A stretch of 64,000 nucleotides of DNA from Ancylomarina sp963977525 (GCA_963977525.1 CAXBPC010000018.1:1-64000), one strand, 5' to 3'. Shown: positions 26,658-36,428, counted from the first letter of the stretch. Numbers and translations: made by a program. The notes: generated by a model not told the origin, from the sequence alone.

Positions 26658-26707
26658 TTCAGATATAATTTAATACAATACCATCTTAAGCACACTTGCT
26701 TGCTATA

Positions 26708-26715
26708 CAAATATA
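26708..26715 (-). promoter_or_regulatory. -7 element TATATTTG of the PadR/PspC operon
   Basis: The minus strand reads TATATTTG, placing transcription start near 26702, about 45 nt before the first gene of the operon. Confidence 0.6.
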
Positions 26716-26729
26716 CGTTTAAAAAATAG

Positions 26730-26756
26730 TAATATGCAATACATAGTACCATATTA
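26730..26756. promoter_or_regulatory. Candidate PadR operator
   Basis: TAATATG-N13-CATATTA (7-bp arms) lies around positions -28 to -54 relative to the predicted transcription start of the operon containing padR. PadR proteins usually bind such AT-rich dyads at their own promoters. The assignment is by position only. Confidence 0.4.
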
Positions 26757-26915
26757 AAATTACATCCTTAGCTAAAAGCCCAATTTAATTGGCCTTTCAA
26801 GCCTTATTTTTTTTGAAAAAAATATATGAAGACGTAATTAAGTGTCTAATTTGAAGGTAAATATGATTTCCAACACCTACATAAAATCAAAATATGGAAA
26901 ATAAAGAACAAAAAA

Positions 26916-26940
26916 AAGACCTAAGCAATGCTTAGGTCTT
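26916..26940. terminator. Terminator of the DUF4625-like lipoprotein gene
   Basis: Perfect hairpin AAGACCTAAGCA/TGCTTAGGTCTT with almost no loop; on the minus strand it runs into a long T run (complement of the A run at 26910-26917). Confidence 0.8.
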
Positions 26941-26963
26941 CAATTCTATATTTAAATCAAAGC

Positions 26964-27404
26964 TTACTCCACTTTGATATAAAATGTCTTTGTTGTAGGG
27001 ATATCTGAATTATCAATTACGGTACAAGTCAATGTATAATCAGCAGCAGGAGCACCACCAAGTGTCTCAATTGAGAAACTTACACTATACGTCTCCTTAT
27101 CTAAAACAGCAGCTGAGTTTGGTTTCTTACTATTAAGCTGTTCATTGAAATCTTGAATAAAATCATTTACCGATTTAGTTTCTGTAAGAGAAGTAAAAGT
27201 AATAGATTTTAATTCTTTATTATCACTAACAGTTCCACTAAAAGTCACCGTTTGACCTGAAGTAATAGTCGTTGGAGCTGAAGCACTCGTACTAGGACTT
27301 GTAAAATTAATTGATGGTGCTGTTTTATCAGAACCTCCACCACCACCACAGCTAAACAATGCTAAAGTGAAAAAAAGGATTAATGCGTAATTAAAAATCT
27401 TCAT
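26964..27404 (-). CDS. Small lipoprotein with Ig-like domain (DUF4625-like)
   Basis: A 146-residue lipoprotein: signal peptide with lipobox LFSC, then a GGGGGS spacer as in surface-exposed Bacteroidota lipoproteins. The remainder has the seven-strand pattern of a bacterial Ig-like domain (APSINFTSPS...TSGQTVTFSGTVSDNKELKSI...YTLTCTVIDNSDIPTTKTFYI), resembling DUF4625. The function is unknown; surface binding is plausible. It is monocistronic, with a strong terminator. Confidence 0.65.
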   Translation of the reverse strand: MKIFNYALILFFTLALFSCGGGGGSDKTAPSINFTSPSTSASAPTTITSGQTVTFSGTVSDNKELKSITFTSLTETKSVNDFIQDFNEQLNSKKPNSAAVLDKETYSVSFSIETLGGAPAADYTLTCTVIDNSDIPTTKTFYIKVE

Positions 27405-27470
27405 CTTAAATATCTATTAAATCTGTTAGTTTCAATGTAGAAAACATAAAACTACACTATCACAAGCATA

Positions 27471-28763
27471 TTAACAAGCCACAACTAGAAAATAATTCTT
27501 CTTCCCTTTTTGCACAAGTAGGTATTTATCAGCAATAAGATGCTCCTTAGTAACGACTAGTTCTGCATTAGGCTCTTTCTCCTTATTTAAACTGATAGCA
27601 TTACCTTTAAATAGACGTCTCAATTCCCCTTTTGAAGGGAAAACTTCAGCCTTAACAGCTAAAAGCTCTACAATATCAACACCGTTTTCAAATTCGGCTT
27701 TATCAACATTAAATTGAGGTACACCTTCGAAAACTGAAAGAAAAGTATCTTCATCAAGTTTACGCAATGCATCAGCTGTAGATTTACCAAATAGAATTTG
27801 AGATGCTTCAACGGCCATATCGTAATCTGCTTCGGAGTGAATCATAGTTGTCACTTCTTTAGCCAATCGTTGTTGCAATTTACGCATATGTGGCGCCTCT
27901 TTGTGCTCTTCAACAAGGGCAGTAACTTCTTCTTGTGAGATCAAAGTAAAAATCTTAATATACTTCTCTGCATCCGCATCAGATGTGTTCAACCAAAACT
28001 GGTAGAATTTATATGGAGATGTGTATTTAGGATCAAGCCAAATGTTTCCTGACTCAGTTTTCCCAAACTTACCACCATCTGCTTTTGTAATCAATGGACA
28101 AGTAATAGCCCAAGCCTGACCACCTTCTTTACGACGAATTAATTCAGTTCCAGTAGTAATATTTCCCCACTGATCTGAACCACCCATCTGAAGCTTACAA
28201 TTCTTTGATTTATATAATTCAAGGAAATCAGTTCCTTGAACCAACTGGTATGTGAATTCAGTAAAAGACATCCCTGCCTTTGAATCAGCACTTAAACGCT
28301 TCTTCACAGAATCTTTACTCATCATGTAATTCACAGGAATATGCTTTCCGATATCGCGAATGAAATCCAAGAATGAAAAATCCTTCATCCAATCGTAATT
28401 ATTCACCATCTCAGCAGCATTATCAGCAACTGAATCGAAATCTAAGAAACCTGCAAGTTGCTTTCTTAAACAGTCTTGATTGTGACGCAAAGTCTTCTCG
28501 TCAAGTAAGTTTCTTTCCTGAGATTTTCCCGATGGATCACCAATCATACCTGTTGCACCACCTACCAAAACAATTGGCTTGTGCCCAGCTACCTGAAAAT
28601 GCTTAAGCATCATAACACCCACAAGATGCCCAATATGTAAAGAATCAGCAGTAGGATCGATTCCAACATATGCCGATGTCAATTCTTTCTCCAATTGTTC
28701 TTCGATACCCGGCATCATATCGTGAATCATGCCACGCCATTGTAATTCTTCTATAAAATTCAT
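27471..28763 (-). CDS. tyrS: Tyrosine-tRNA ligase
   Basis: A 430-residue class I aminoacyl-tRNA synthetase charging tRNA-Tyr. The HIGH motif appears as LHIGHLVGVM (about residues 41-50), the tyrosine pocket as QMGGSDQWGNI, and the KMSKS loop as GGKFGKTESGN. The C-terminal S4-like RNA-binding domain (SKGELRRLFKGNAISLN...) completes the TyrRS1 form. A TATATTTG promoter lies about 60 nt upstream. Confidence 0.97.
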   Translation of the reverse strand: MNFIEELQWRGMIHDMMPGIEEQLEKELTSAYVGIDPTADSLHIGHLVGVMMLKHFQVAGHKPIVLVGGATGMIGDPSGKSQERNLLDEKTLRHNQDCLRKQLAGFLDFDSVADNAAEMVNNYDWMKDFSFLDFIRDIGKHIPVNYMMSKDSVKKRLSADSKAGMSFTEFTYQLVQGTDFLELYKSKNCKLQMGGSDQWGNITTGTELIRRKEGGQAWAITCPLITKADGGKFGKTESGNIWLDPKYTSPYKFYQFWLNTSDADAEKYIKIFTLISQEEVTALVEEHKEAPHMRKLQQRLAKEVTTMIHSEADYDMAVEASQILFGKSTADALRKLDEDTFLSVFEGVPQFNVDKAEFENGVDIVELLAVKAEVFPSKGELRRLFKGNAISLNKEKEPNAELVVTKEHLIADKYLLVQKGKKNYFLVVAC

Positions 28764-28821
28764 TTTGCTTATTATTTTAGACCGAGTCGGCTCGTAATGT
28801 TCTATAATTAATTTTAACTGA

Positions 28822-28829
28822 CAAATATA
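28822..28829 (-). promoter_or_regulatory. -7 element TATATTTG for tyrS
   Basis: The minus strand reads TATATTTG, giving a leader of about 53 nt. No T-box-like fold was seen, as expected in Bacteroidota. Confidence 0.55.
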
Positions 28830-28907
28830 TACATTTTAGTGTGAATCAGTCTTTGAGCTACTTAGTATTTCTATTTGAAACCTCGATCTCTTTGAAATAA
28901 ATCTCTC

Positions 28908-29906
28908 TTAGGATTGAGTCATTAAGATAAAGCCTATCAACAATCCTGCAATGAAAAATAAGTTGTAGAAAAAACTTAGAGTCATAAACTTAAATGTTGT
29001 TTTCCTCCAACCCTGGCCATAGTAGGTTTTCAGAGTGAAAAATAGCTGTATGGGAATAGAAAAGTACAAATACATAGCTATTTCCTCGAGCATTACAATA
29101 TTAGTTAGCAACAACAATTCACTCAGTATAACAATAATAAATATAAAGGAGTGGAAGTTAAGCGAAATCAATAGATGCTCCAGTAGATATCGTCTTTGTC
29201 GGATATAAAAAAAGGCCAAAAACAAAGCAAAAATAGGTAGTATAATCAAAAGCGTTTGCGACAATTTTTTCAATGCTGTATCCATCATTAAAGATGGATT
29301 CAGTTTCCACATTTCAAGAAAATCACCAATATGCCCTTCAAATAAGTCCAGCTCCAAATTACCTTCACCTTTTATTGAATCTTGAACCAAAGGAATTGCA
29401 TTCTCTGTCTTTATAGTGAAAATGCCCGTACTATCTGAAGCTGGTATAAAGCCATTCACCATTTTCTTTAAATCAAACTGTTTCCCTTGATCATCACTTA
29501 AACTCATCTTCTCTGTGAAATTTCGATCAGGCGTATGATTGAATGACAGAAGAAGAAAAGCAAAAAAAGTTAAAAATAGATACAATCGAAATGGCGGCGT
29601 ATATCTTGCTCTACGCCCTTTCATGAATTCCTTTGTCAGGTAACCTGGTTTCAGGAGTAATGGACTTAAAGTATGAAATAAACGATTATCGAAAGATAAT
29701 GCATCGCTTAGCGATTCAAACAAGATAGAAAAGAATGGGCGATGAAAATCTTTAGCTGACTGTCCGCAATTCTGACAAAACTTGCCATCAATTTCATGTT
29801 CACAATTGGGACACAAGCCTTTATAATGAAACGTTTTGCGAACAGGAAGTTGTGGTATAAACTTCTTAAGCTTCATTCCCAATGGTTTTATCTTGCCATT
29901 TTGCAT
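28908..29906 (-). CDS. DUF3667 zinc-ribbon membrane protein
   Basis: A 332-residue protein with a four-cysteine zinc ribbon near the N-terminus (CPNCEHEIDGKFCQNCG, about residues 33-49), then the DUF3667 core FDNRLFHTLSPLLLKPGYLTKEF and RRARYTPPFRLYLFLTFF, and four to five transmembrane helices, mostly in the last third. A soluble loop of about 90 residues separates the first helix from the rest. The family is widespread in Bacteroidota and functionally undefined. It begins 10 bp after the CvpA-family gene, so the two form an operon. Confidence 0.8.
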   Translation of the reverse strand: MQNGKIKPLGMKLKKFIPQLPVRKTFHYKGLCPNCEHEIDGKFCQNCGQSAKDFHRPFFSILFESLSDALSFDNRLFHTLSPLLLKPGYLTKEFMKGRRARYTPPFRLYLFLTFFAFLLLSFNHTPDRNFTEKMSLSDDQGKQFDLKKMVNGFIPASDSTGIFTIKTENAIPLVQDSIKGEGNLELDLFEGHIGDFLEMWKLNPSLMMDTALKKLSQTLLIILPIFALFLAFFYIRQRRYLLEHLLISLNFHSFIFIIVILSELLLLTNIVMLEEIAMYLYFSIPIQLFFTLKTYYGQGWRKTTFKFMTLSFFYNLFFIAGLLIGFILMTQS

Positions 29907-29916
29907 TCAGATTCTA

Positions 29917-30468
29917 TTAGATAGTTTTCTTGATACTTTCAGTTCCCTCCTTAATCTTATCCTCAATTTTCTCTTTGGTAGTTGAGAAATCAGAATCGAA
30001 GAAATTAAATATTGTATCAGAAATATTAGTCATTGGTTCATACAGTAAGCATTCCTTCTTCTTTTCCTGAGAAATAAAGCTAAATCTATCGTTCACATAG
30101 TTGATAAGATGAACTACAATACTTAAAATGATTATCCCTTTTAGTAAACCAAACGCGACTCCCAGAAGACGATTTACAAAGCCCAAAGCTACAGCCTCAA
30201 CAAGCTTATCCATCACTCTCCCGATAAGATTAATACCAATTACAATAACAATAAAGGTCACAATGAATGAAATATACTCCATATAATGTGACTCATATTT
30301 AAATGTATCTTGAATAACTTCTGCAGTAAAATCAGAAAAATGAATAGCTCCATATACACCCAATATTAAAGCGATTAGGCTTGCTGCTTCGTAAATAAAG
30401 CCTTTTGTAAATCCCTTATAAATGGCATAAATCAAAGGAAGGCCTATAAAAATGTCGAGGATATTCAT
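29917..30468 (-). CDS. CvpA-family membrane protein
   Basis: A 183-residue protein with four transmembrane helices and the CvpA pattern (NILDIFIGLPLIYAIYKGFTKGFIYEAASLIALILGVYGA at the start; GFVNRLLGVAFGLLKGIIIL near the third helix). CvpA is linked to colicin V production in E. coli and to envelope homeostasis elsewhere. The ATG at 30468 is chosen; a longer reading from 30504 would add a 12-residue segment without homology. The charged C-terminus (EKIEDKIKEGTESIKK) is cytoplasmic by prediction. Confidence 0.82.
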   Translation of the reverse strand: MNILDIFIGLPLIYAIYKGFTKGFIYEAASLIALILGVYGAIHFSDFTAEVIQDTFKYESHYMEYISFIVTFIVIVIGINLIGRVMDKLVEAVALGFVNRLLGVAFGLLKGIIILSIVVHLINYVNDRFSFISQEKKKECLLYEPMTNISDTIFNFFDSDFSTTKEKIEDKIKEGTESIKKTI

Positions 30469-30526
30469 TTCAATAATAGTTTTTAATAAAATACAAGTGA
30501 TCAATTTATTCGATCATTCATCAGAC

Positions 30527-30534
30527 CAAATATA
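30527..30534 (-). promoter_or_regulatory. -7 element TATATTTG for the CvpA/DUF3667 operon
   Basis: The minus strand reads TATATTTG, predicted start near 30521, about 53 nt before the CvpA ATG. Confidence 0.5.
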
Positions 30535-30628
30535 GAGAAAAAGCAAACATATATAGCTTTGTTTTGGGTCTACTCAAAAATAGATAGACGAAATATTTTT
30601 AAAATTTCGTTTTGTGCTACAGGTTTCA

Positions 30629-30636
30629 TAATTTTG
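30629..30636 (+). promoter_or_regulatory. -7 element TAATTTTG for trpS
   Basis: TAATTTTG matches TAnnTTTG; the leader to the trpS ATG is about 50 nt. It lies 95 bp from the divergent CvpA promoter. Confidence 0.55.
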
Positions 30637-30690
30637 CGTGATTAATTAATTTTTAACAGCTCATAGAGGAGCTATAAATTTAATGCTGAT

Positions 30691-31680
30691 ATGAATACAG
30701 TAGTAAGTGGAATCCGATCAACAGGTAATTTGCACCTGGGGAACTATTTCGGTGCCATAAAGAACTTTGTGCAAATGCAGAATGACAACAATTGCTTCTT
30801 CTTTATTGCAGACTGGCATTCCCTGACTACACACCCGAACCCTGCCGATCTTCACACTAACGTAAGAAATGTGTTGGCAGAATATCTTGCTTGTGGAATC
30901 GATCCTGAAAAGGCTTGTATCTACGTTCAGAGCGATATTCCTGAGATTACAGAATTATACCTTTTGATGAATATGAACGCTTATCTTGGAGAATTGCAGC
31001 GTACAACATCATTTAAGGATAAAGCACGTAAACATCCTGAAAATATAAATGCTGGTTTGTTGACTTATCCTGTTTTAATGGCTGCTGATATTCTAATTCA
31101 CAGAGCAAAACAAGTGCCTGTTGGAAAAGATCAAGAGCAGAATCTTGAAATGGCTAGTAAATTCGCTAAGAGATTTAATAACACTTACGGTGAAGAATTA
31201 TTCCCTATTCCAAAACCTTATTCATTCACCGGAGAATTTATTAAGATTCCTGGTCTTGATGGATCTGGAAAGATGGGAAAGTCAGAAGGAAATGCAATTG
31301 GCTTAGTTGAAGATCCTAAGGCTATCAAGAAAAAAGTAATGAAAGCTGTTTCTGATAGTGGTCCAACTGAAATGAATCAGGAAAAACCAGAAGCCATTCA
31401 GAACTTATTTACTTTGATGGACGTTGTTTCAACAAAGGATACTTTCGATTTTTTCAATGACAAATACAACAGTTGTGAAATTCGCTATGGCGACTTAAAG
31501 AAACAATTAGCTGAAGATATCATCAACTTTAATGCTCCTATTCGTGAGAAATTCCTTGAGATTTCTAAAGATGATGAGTATCTAAGAAGAGTAACTCGTT
31601 TAGGTGCTGAACAAGCTCGTGAGAGTGCGGCTAAAACACTTGAAGAAGTTCGTAGACTAATGGGTTTTAGAAAATTCTAA
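30691..31680 (+). CDS. trpS: Tryptophan-tRNA ligase
   Basis: A 329-residue class I synthetase charging tRNA-Trp. The HIGH equivalent is TGNLHLGNYFGA (about residues 11-22), the middle shows VLMAADILIHRAKQVPVGKDQEQNLE, and the KMSKS loop is GSGKMGKSEGN (about 191-201). The length is standard. It is a single-gene unit with its own promoter and terminator. Confidence 0.97.
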   Translation: MNTVVSGIRSTGNLHLGNYFGAIKNFVQMQNDNNCFFFIADWHSLTTHPNPADLHTNVRNVLAEYLACGIDPEKACIYVQSDIPEITELYLLMNMNAYLGELQRTTSFKDKARKHPENINAGLLTYPVLMAADILIHRAKQVPVGKDQEQNLEMASKFAKRFNNTYGEELFPIPKPYSFTGEFIKIPGLDGSGKMGKSEGNAIGLVEDPKAIKKKVMKAVSDSGPTEMNQEKPEAIQNLFTLMDVVSTKDTFDFFNDKYNSCEIRYGDLKKQLAEDIINFNAPIREKFLEISKDDEYLRRVTRLGAEQARESAAKTLEEVRRLMGFRKF

Positions 31681-31704
31681 ATCGCATTATTATAAGATAT
31701 ATTT

Positions 31705-31731
31705 AAAGTGCTATCCATAGGGTAGCACTTT
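31705..31731 (+). terminator. Terminator of trpS
   Basis: Stem AAAGTGCTA/TAGCACTTT with a loop of nine nt followed by a T run at 31733-31737. Confidence 0.75.
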
Positions 31732-31768
31732 CTTTTTGCTCTAAATTTAACTAGAGTCAAAAGCAAAA

Positions 31769-31801
31769 AAAACCTCTGAAACTAAAAGCTTCAGAGGTTT
31801 T
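31769..31801 (-). terminator. Terminator of the Na/Pi transporter gene
   Basis: Stem AAAACCTCTGAA/TTCAGAGGTTTT lies 20 nt past the transporter stop; on the minus strand a T run follows. Confidence 0.8.
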
Positions 31802-31820
31802 CTATGTCTTATATTTTCAA

Positions 31821-33536
31821 TTAATCGTTCATCTCTGAGATAGATTGAGAAATATTGATACAGTAATCACCAATTTTCTCACACTCAGAGAAAATATCGG
31901 TATAAATGATACCTGCCTTATATTCGTATTTTTTCTCTTTAACATCGCTTAAATGCTGTTGTTTAAGAATAGTACGGTATTCATCAATTGCTTTTTCTGC
32001 TTCGTAAGCTTTCTTTGTTAATACGTCCTCAAAATCAGTTTCAGTATTATTAAACATGATTATTAAAGCTTCATCAACCAATTCGAACATTTTATTCAAA
32101 TTATCACGAACCTCCTGTGGAAACCAAGCTTTTTGTTCTCTCTTACGGTGTAGAGCTTTTGCGATATTGAACATGGAATCTCCAATACTCTCAATATCAT
32201 CAACCATCTTAAAGAATGCACGAACTCGTTTTGAACTTACAGGACTCAAACGCGTTTCAGAAACCTTAGTTAGGTAATCTGCAATTTGAATCTCCATATC
32301 ATCATTCTCATCTTCAAGCTTATCGACCTTATCGTATAGTTTGCTAAAATTCTTATCATTGGTTTCGTTAAAAGCATCCTTCACATACGTGAACATCTTC
32401 TTAGTATGCTTAGCATATAAGCTAATTTCCATTTTAGCCTGGAATAATGAAGCTTCTGGAGTTGATAACATACCTGTTTTAATATGCTGCAACTTGAATT
32501 CTTCCTCTTCACTTTCATCTGTAGGAACTAATTTTATCACAATCTTCACGATGAATTTAGTAAACCAAATCATGATCAAAACGTTCAATACATTGAAAAT
32601 AGTATGAAATAAAGAAAGTGATACGGGAACAGCTGCTATTGTTTGTTTCGCTAGTGCAGGATCTGTTTCCAATGGATTACCTCCACCAAGCCACATATTA
32701 AGTGAAGCAATACCTTCTAAGAAATAAGGCAAAATCATTAACATCCATAGCACACCAACGGTATTGAATATCAAGTGAGCTCTTGCTGCTCGTCTTGCTG
32801 ATGTATTAGCTACCATGGCAGCTAAGTTCGCTGTAATTGTGGTTCCAATATTTTCACCAAGGACCATTGCTGCAGCCATTTCAAAACTAATCCATCCACT
32901 ATTACACATTACAAGAGTAAGTGCCATAGTTGCCGATGAAGATTGAATTAATATCGTTAACAAAGTTCCAATCCCAGCAAACAATAAGTAAGATCCAAAA
33001 CCTAAATCAGTATATGAAGTTAAGAATGTTAGAATCGCAGGGTTGTTTTTAATATCTGGCATCGATTCTTTAAGAAACTGAAGACCGATGAATAATAATG
33101 CAAAACCAATAACCAACTCTCCCCAATTCTTTCTCGAGCGATTACTTGAAAATAGAAGTGGTAAACTCAAACCAATTAGTGGCAAAGAGATTGCACTCAT
33201 ACTAACTTTAAATCCTAATAAGGAAATTAGCCAAGCTGTAACTGTTGTACCAATATTAGCACCCATAATTACACCTACTGACTCTACTAAAGTAAGTAAG
33301 CCTGCATTTACAAAACTAACTACCATTACTGTAGTTGCCGACGATGACTGAATAAGTGCTGTAATTAAAACACCTGTCATAACACCTTTCACACGATTCG
33401 ATGTCATTGCTGACAAAATCGATCTCATTTTCTCCCCAGCTACTTTTTGTAGAGCTTCACTCATCAGTTTCATTCCGTAAAGGAATAATCCTAAGGCCCC
33501 TATGAGTGTCAAGAAATCAGTTAAACCGTAATCCAT
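31821..33536 (-). CDS. Na/Pi cotransporter family protein with PhoU-like tail
   Basis: A 571-residue protein. The membrane half (residues 1-330) has two inverted repeats, each with the QSSSAT signature (LIQSSSATTVMVVSF near 62 and LIQSSSATMALTLVM near 196), typical of the PNaS sodium-phosphate symporters. The C-terminal 220 residues form helical bundles resembling PhoU, as in the NptA/YjbB group, and probably regulate transport. Expected function is sodium-dependent phosphate movement across the inner membrane. It is a single-gene unit with its own promoter and terminator. Confidence 0.9.
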   Translation of the reverse strand: MDYGLTDFLTLIGALGLFLYGMKLMSEALQKVAGEKMRSILSAMTSNRVKGVMTGVLITALIQSSSATTVMVVSFVNAGLLTLVESVGVIMGANIGTTVTAWLISLLGFKVSMSAISLPLIGLSLPLLFSSNRSRKNWGELVIGFALLFIGLQFLKESMPDIKNNPAILTFLTSYTDLGFGSYLLFAGIGTLLTILIQSSSATMALTLVMCNSGWISFEMAAAMVLGENIGTTITANLAAMVANTSARRAARAHLIFNTVGVLWMLMILPYFLEGIASLNMWLGGGNPLETDPALAKQTIAAVPVSLSLFHTIFNVLNVLIMIWFTKFIVKIVIKLVPTDESEEEEFKLQHIKTGMLSTPEASLFQAKMEISLYAKHTKKMFTYVKDAFNETNDKNFSKLYDKVDKLEDENDDMEIQIADYLTKVSETRLSPVSSKRVRAFFKMVDDIESIGDSMFNIAKALHRKREQKAWFPQEVRDNLNKMFELVDEALIIMFNNTETDFEDVLTKKAYEAEKAIDEYRTILKQQHLSDVKEKKYEYKAGIIYTDIFSECEKIGDYCINISQSISEMND

Positions 33537-33982
33537 AATTAGTCTAAATTTAATTGTTATTCAGTTGATTAGATCTGCTTTTTAGGTTGGCAAAAATATA
33601 GGATATTTAGATATTACCTAATTTTTTAAAGCAAAAAATTCATTTGTTAACATTAACTTAACCTTGGCTTGAAACTCTGCTAATTTTAAATTCTAACCTT
33701 TCTACTTTTTTCCGAATTAGCTTTTAAACTAAACCAATTAATATCAATCACTTTCAACCTTACAGCCTATACAAACCATCCCAAAAAAGAATAAATGCAC
33801 CTCTTTCCATTAATAATTTTCAGACTTGGTCGATATGCCCAATTAGCTTTTGAAATAAAGATATTAAGTCGTATTTTCGCCTTTCAGGTGTTTGTATTTT
33901 TATGTAGTCTACATAAAGCTATTAATCAGTCAAGTATAATTACTGACAGCTTGAGAAATAAGATTCAAAGATAGATTTAGGT
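33537..33982. other. Intergenic region between the Na/Pi and MMPL transporters
   Basis: A 446-bp AT-rich divergent region. It holds the Na/Pi promoter, a TATTTTCG near-consensus element at 33872-33879 facing the exporter gene, and a small dyad TATGTAG-T-CTACATA at 33901-33915. No gene was found. Confidence 0.45.
33591..33598 (-). promoter_or_regulatory. -7 element TATTTTTG for the Na/Pi transporter
   Basis: The minus strand reads TATTTTTG, predicted start near 33585, about 50 nt before the ATG at 33536. Confidence 0.5.
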
Positions 33983-36409
33983 ATGTGGAATAGAATTGCG
34001 GGAGTTATTCTCAGGAATAGAATATTATTATTGGTACTTATTGGATTGATGACCATTTTTATGGGCTATAAGGCTCAATTTGTAGAAATGTCGTATAAGC
34101 ATGCCGCACTCCTCCCCACAGACGATAATGCATCCATTGATTACGAAAACTTCCATAACACTTTCGGACAAGAAGGTAACGTGATGTTCTTCGGAGTTCA
34201 AGACAGTAGTTTCTATGAGCTTGATAAATTCAATGATTGGATTGCCTTAGGGAATGACCTAAAAAAACTTGATGGTATAGATGCTGTAGTTTCCATTGCC
34301 CACACCTATAACATTACAAAGAATAAGGAAGAAAAAAGGTTCGAGTTCGAATCTATTTTCCCTGAAAAACTTAGCTCGCAGAAAGAACTTGATAGTATTG
34401 CAGCAATTGCAGAATCTCTTCCTTTTTATAAAGGTAGCCTTGTAAACCATGATACAGATACCTATTTAATGGCTATCACTGTAAATGGAAAAGTGATCAA
34501 TTCGAAGGCTAGAGAGCCGATGATTAAAAAGGTACATGAAAGGTCTGAGGAATTTGTAAAGAAGCATAAGCTTAAGATGCACTATTCGGGTCTGCCATAC
34601 ATTCGAGTTAAGGTTGCCCAGATGATTAAGAAAGAGATGAACATGTTTATTCTCTTATCATTGCTAGTTACGGCAATCATCCTTTTCATGTTTTTCCGCT
34701 CGTTTAAAGTGGTATTCTTTTGCATGCTAGTTGTTACGCTTAGTGTTATTTGGGCAGTAGGCTCCATGGTGCTTTTCGAATACAAAATCACTTTGCTTAC
34801 GGCTATGCTTCCTCCGCTCTTGGTGGTTATTGGAATTCCCAACTCGGTATTCCTCATCAATAAATACCATGGGGAATATATTCTTCATCGTAATAAAATT
34901 AAAGCTCTACAACGTGTCGTGTCGAAAATTGGGAATGCTACATTCTTAACAAACCTAACTACGGCATCGGGCTTTGCAACTTTCATTATTACTTCGAGCC
35001 AGATTCTTAAAGAGTTTGGTGTGGTTGCAGCCTTAAATATCATGGTGGTTTTCTTTTTATCTCTGATCTTGATTCCTATCATTTTCAGTTTTATTAATCC
35101 TCCAGATAATAAAGCAACTCAACATCTCGAAAATAAATTTGTTAATACATTTGTAAAGGCACTTGAAAAGATTGTCCTGAATAATCGAAAAGCTGTTTAT
35201 ATAATTACAGGTTCTCTAATGATAGTTGGTGTCATTGGAATCAGTAAAATTAAGAGCACTGGTTATATGGTTGACGATCTTCCGCATCACAACGTTATTT
35301 ACCAAGATTTAAAGTTCTTCGAAAAAAATCTTGATGGGATTATGCCACTTGAGATTGTGGTTGAAACCAAGAAGAAAGGTGGCGCTCTTAAATTATCTAC
35401 CTTAAAACGTATTGAGAAATTAAACGACTCACTCAAGCAATATCCTGATATTTCAGCTTCATTATCTTTGGTCGAAGGAGCTAAATTTGCTCATCAATCC
35501 TACTATAATGGCAAAGAGAAATATTATAAGATGCCTAGTAGTAATGTGAAAAACATCCTTCTATCCTACCTCTCAAAAGCAGAAGTTAAAGGAGAAGTAA
35601 GCATCTTCGACTCCTTTATGGATTCTACCCAAACTAAAACCCGAATGAGTTTTAGGATTAAGGATATTGGAACAACCAGAATGGAGGAAATGGAGCAAAT
35701 CGTTCTAAAACATGTTGACGAGATATTCCCAAAGGATAAATATAAGGTAACAGTAACAGGCTCGAGTATCGTCTTTTTTAAAGGGACTCAATACCTAATT
35801 AAAAACCTATTTTTAAGTTTGGCTTTAGCTGTTCTTCTTATCGCCTCTTTTATGGCTTGGATGTTCTCATCTAAAAGAATGGTTCTTGTGGCTCTAATAC
35901 CTAATTTAATTCCTTTAGTCATAACAGCAGCCTTAATGGGCTATTTTGGTATTCCGATAAAGGCATCGACCATATTGGTATTTAGTATTGCCTTCGGAAT
36001 CTCAGTAGACGATACCATTCACTATTTGGCTAAGTACCGACAAGAACTAAAAATCACGAATTGGAGTATTCGATCGTCAGTTATATTGGCTCTTCGTGAA
36101 ACAGGACAAAGTATGATGTACACATCTATTATTCTTTTCTTCGGTTTTGGAATTTTTGCTTTATCAGATTTTGGAGGAACAGTATCCTTAGGTGTTTTAG
36201 TTTCGGTAACGCTACTTTCGGCAATGTTATCGAATCTTATTCTTCTACCCTCACTATTATTAACTCTTGAACGTTTAATTACGAATCAATCGTTTAAAGA
36301 ACCACTACTACAAATCTATAATGAAGAGGAAGATATTGATTTGGATGCTTTAAGAATAGCAGGCTCTGAAATAAAAGAAGACACGAAAGAAGACAATATC
36401 ATTAAATAA
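33983..36409 (+). CDS. MMPL/RND-family transporter
   Basis: An 808-residue inner-membrane protein with the duplicated build of the MMPL/HAE2-3 group: one N-terminal helix, an extracytoplasmic loop (about residues 35-210), five to six helices including LLTAMLPPLLVVIGIPNSVFLINKYH, one more helix, a second loop (about 430-615), and a final set of helices containing VFSIAFGISVDDTIHYLAKYR, whose acidic residues are typical of the proton relay. Such proteins export lipids or hydrophobic molecules (hopanoids, polyketides, siderophores); the substrate is unknown here. No adaptor gene is adjacent, consistent with MMPL rather than tripartite RND pumps. Confidence 0.88.
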   Translation: MWNRIAGVILRNRILLLVLIGLMTIFMGYKAQFVEMSYKHAALLPTDDNASIDYENFHNTFGQEGNVMFFGVQDSSFYELDKFNDWIALGNDLKKLDGIDAVVSIAHTYNITKNKEEKRFEFESIFPEKLSSQKELDSIAAIAESLPFYKGSLVNHDTDTYLMAITVNGKVINSKAREPMIKKVHERSEEFVKKHKLKMHYSGLPYIRVKVAQMIKKEMNMFILLSLLVTAIILFMFFRSFKVVFFCMLVVTLSVIWAVGSMVLFEYKITLLTAMLPPLLVVIGIPNSVFLINKYHGEYILHRNKIKALQRVVSKIGNATFLTNLTTASGFATFIITSSQILKEFGVVAALNIMVVFFLSLILIPIIFSFINPPDNKATQHLENKFVNTFVKALEKIVLNNRKAVYIITGSLMIVGVIGISKIKSTGYMVDDLPHHNVIYQDLKFFEKNLDGIMPLEIVVETKKKGGALKLSTLKRIEKLNDSLKQYPDISASLSLVEGAKFAHQSYYNGKEKYYKMPSSNVKNILLSYLSKAEVKGEVSIFDSFMDSTQTKTRMSFRIKDIGTTRMEEMEQIVLKHVDEIFPKDKYKVTVTGSSIVFFKGTQYLIKNLFLSLALAVLLIASFMAWMFSSKRMVLVALIPNLIPLVITAALMGYFGIPIKASTILVFSIAFGISVDDTIHYLAKYRQELKITNWSIRSSVILALRETGQSMMYTSIILFFGFGIFALSDFGGTVSLGVLVSVTLLSAMLSNLILLPSLLLTLERLITNQSFKEPLLQIYNEEEDIDLDALRIAGSEIKEDTKEDNIIK

Positions 36410-36428
36410 AATTTGATATAAAATATAA

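Larger units (their letters stand above)
26658..26963. other. Intergenic region upstream of the PadR/PspC operon
   Basis: The 306-bp gap contains the operon promoter and candidate operator (26708-26756) on the left and the terminator of the lipoprotein gene (26916-26940) on the right. Nothing else stands out. Confidence 0.5.
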
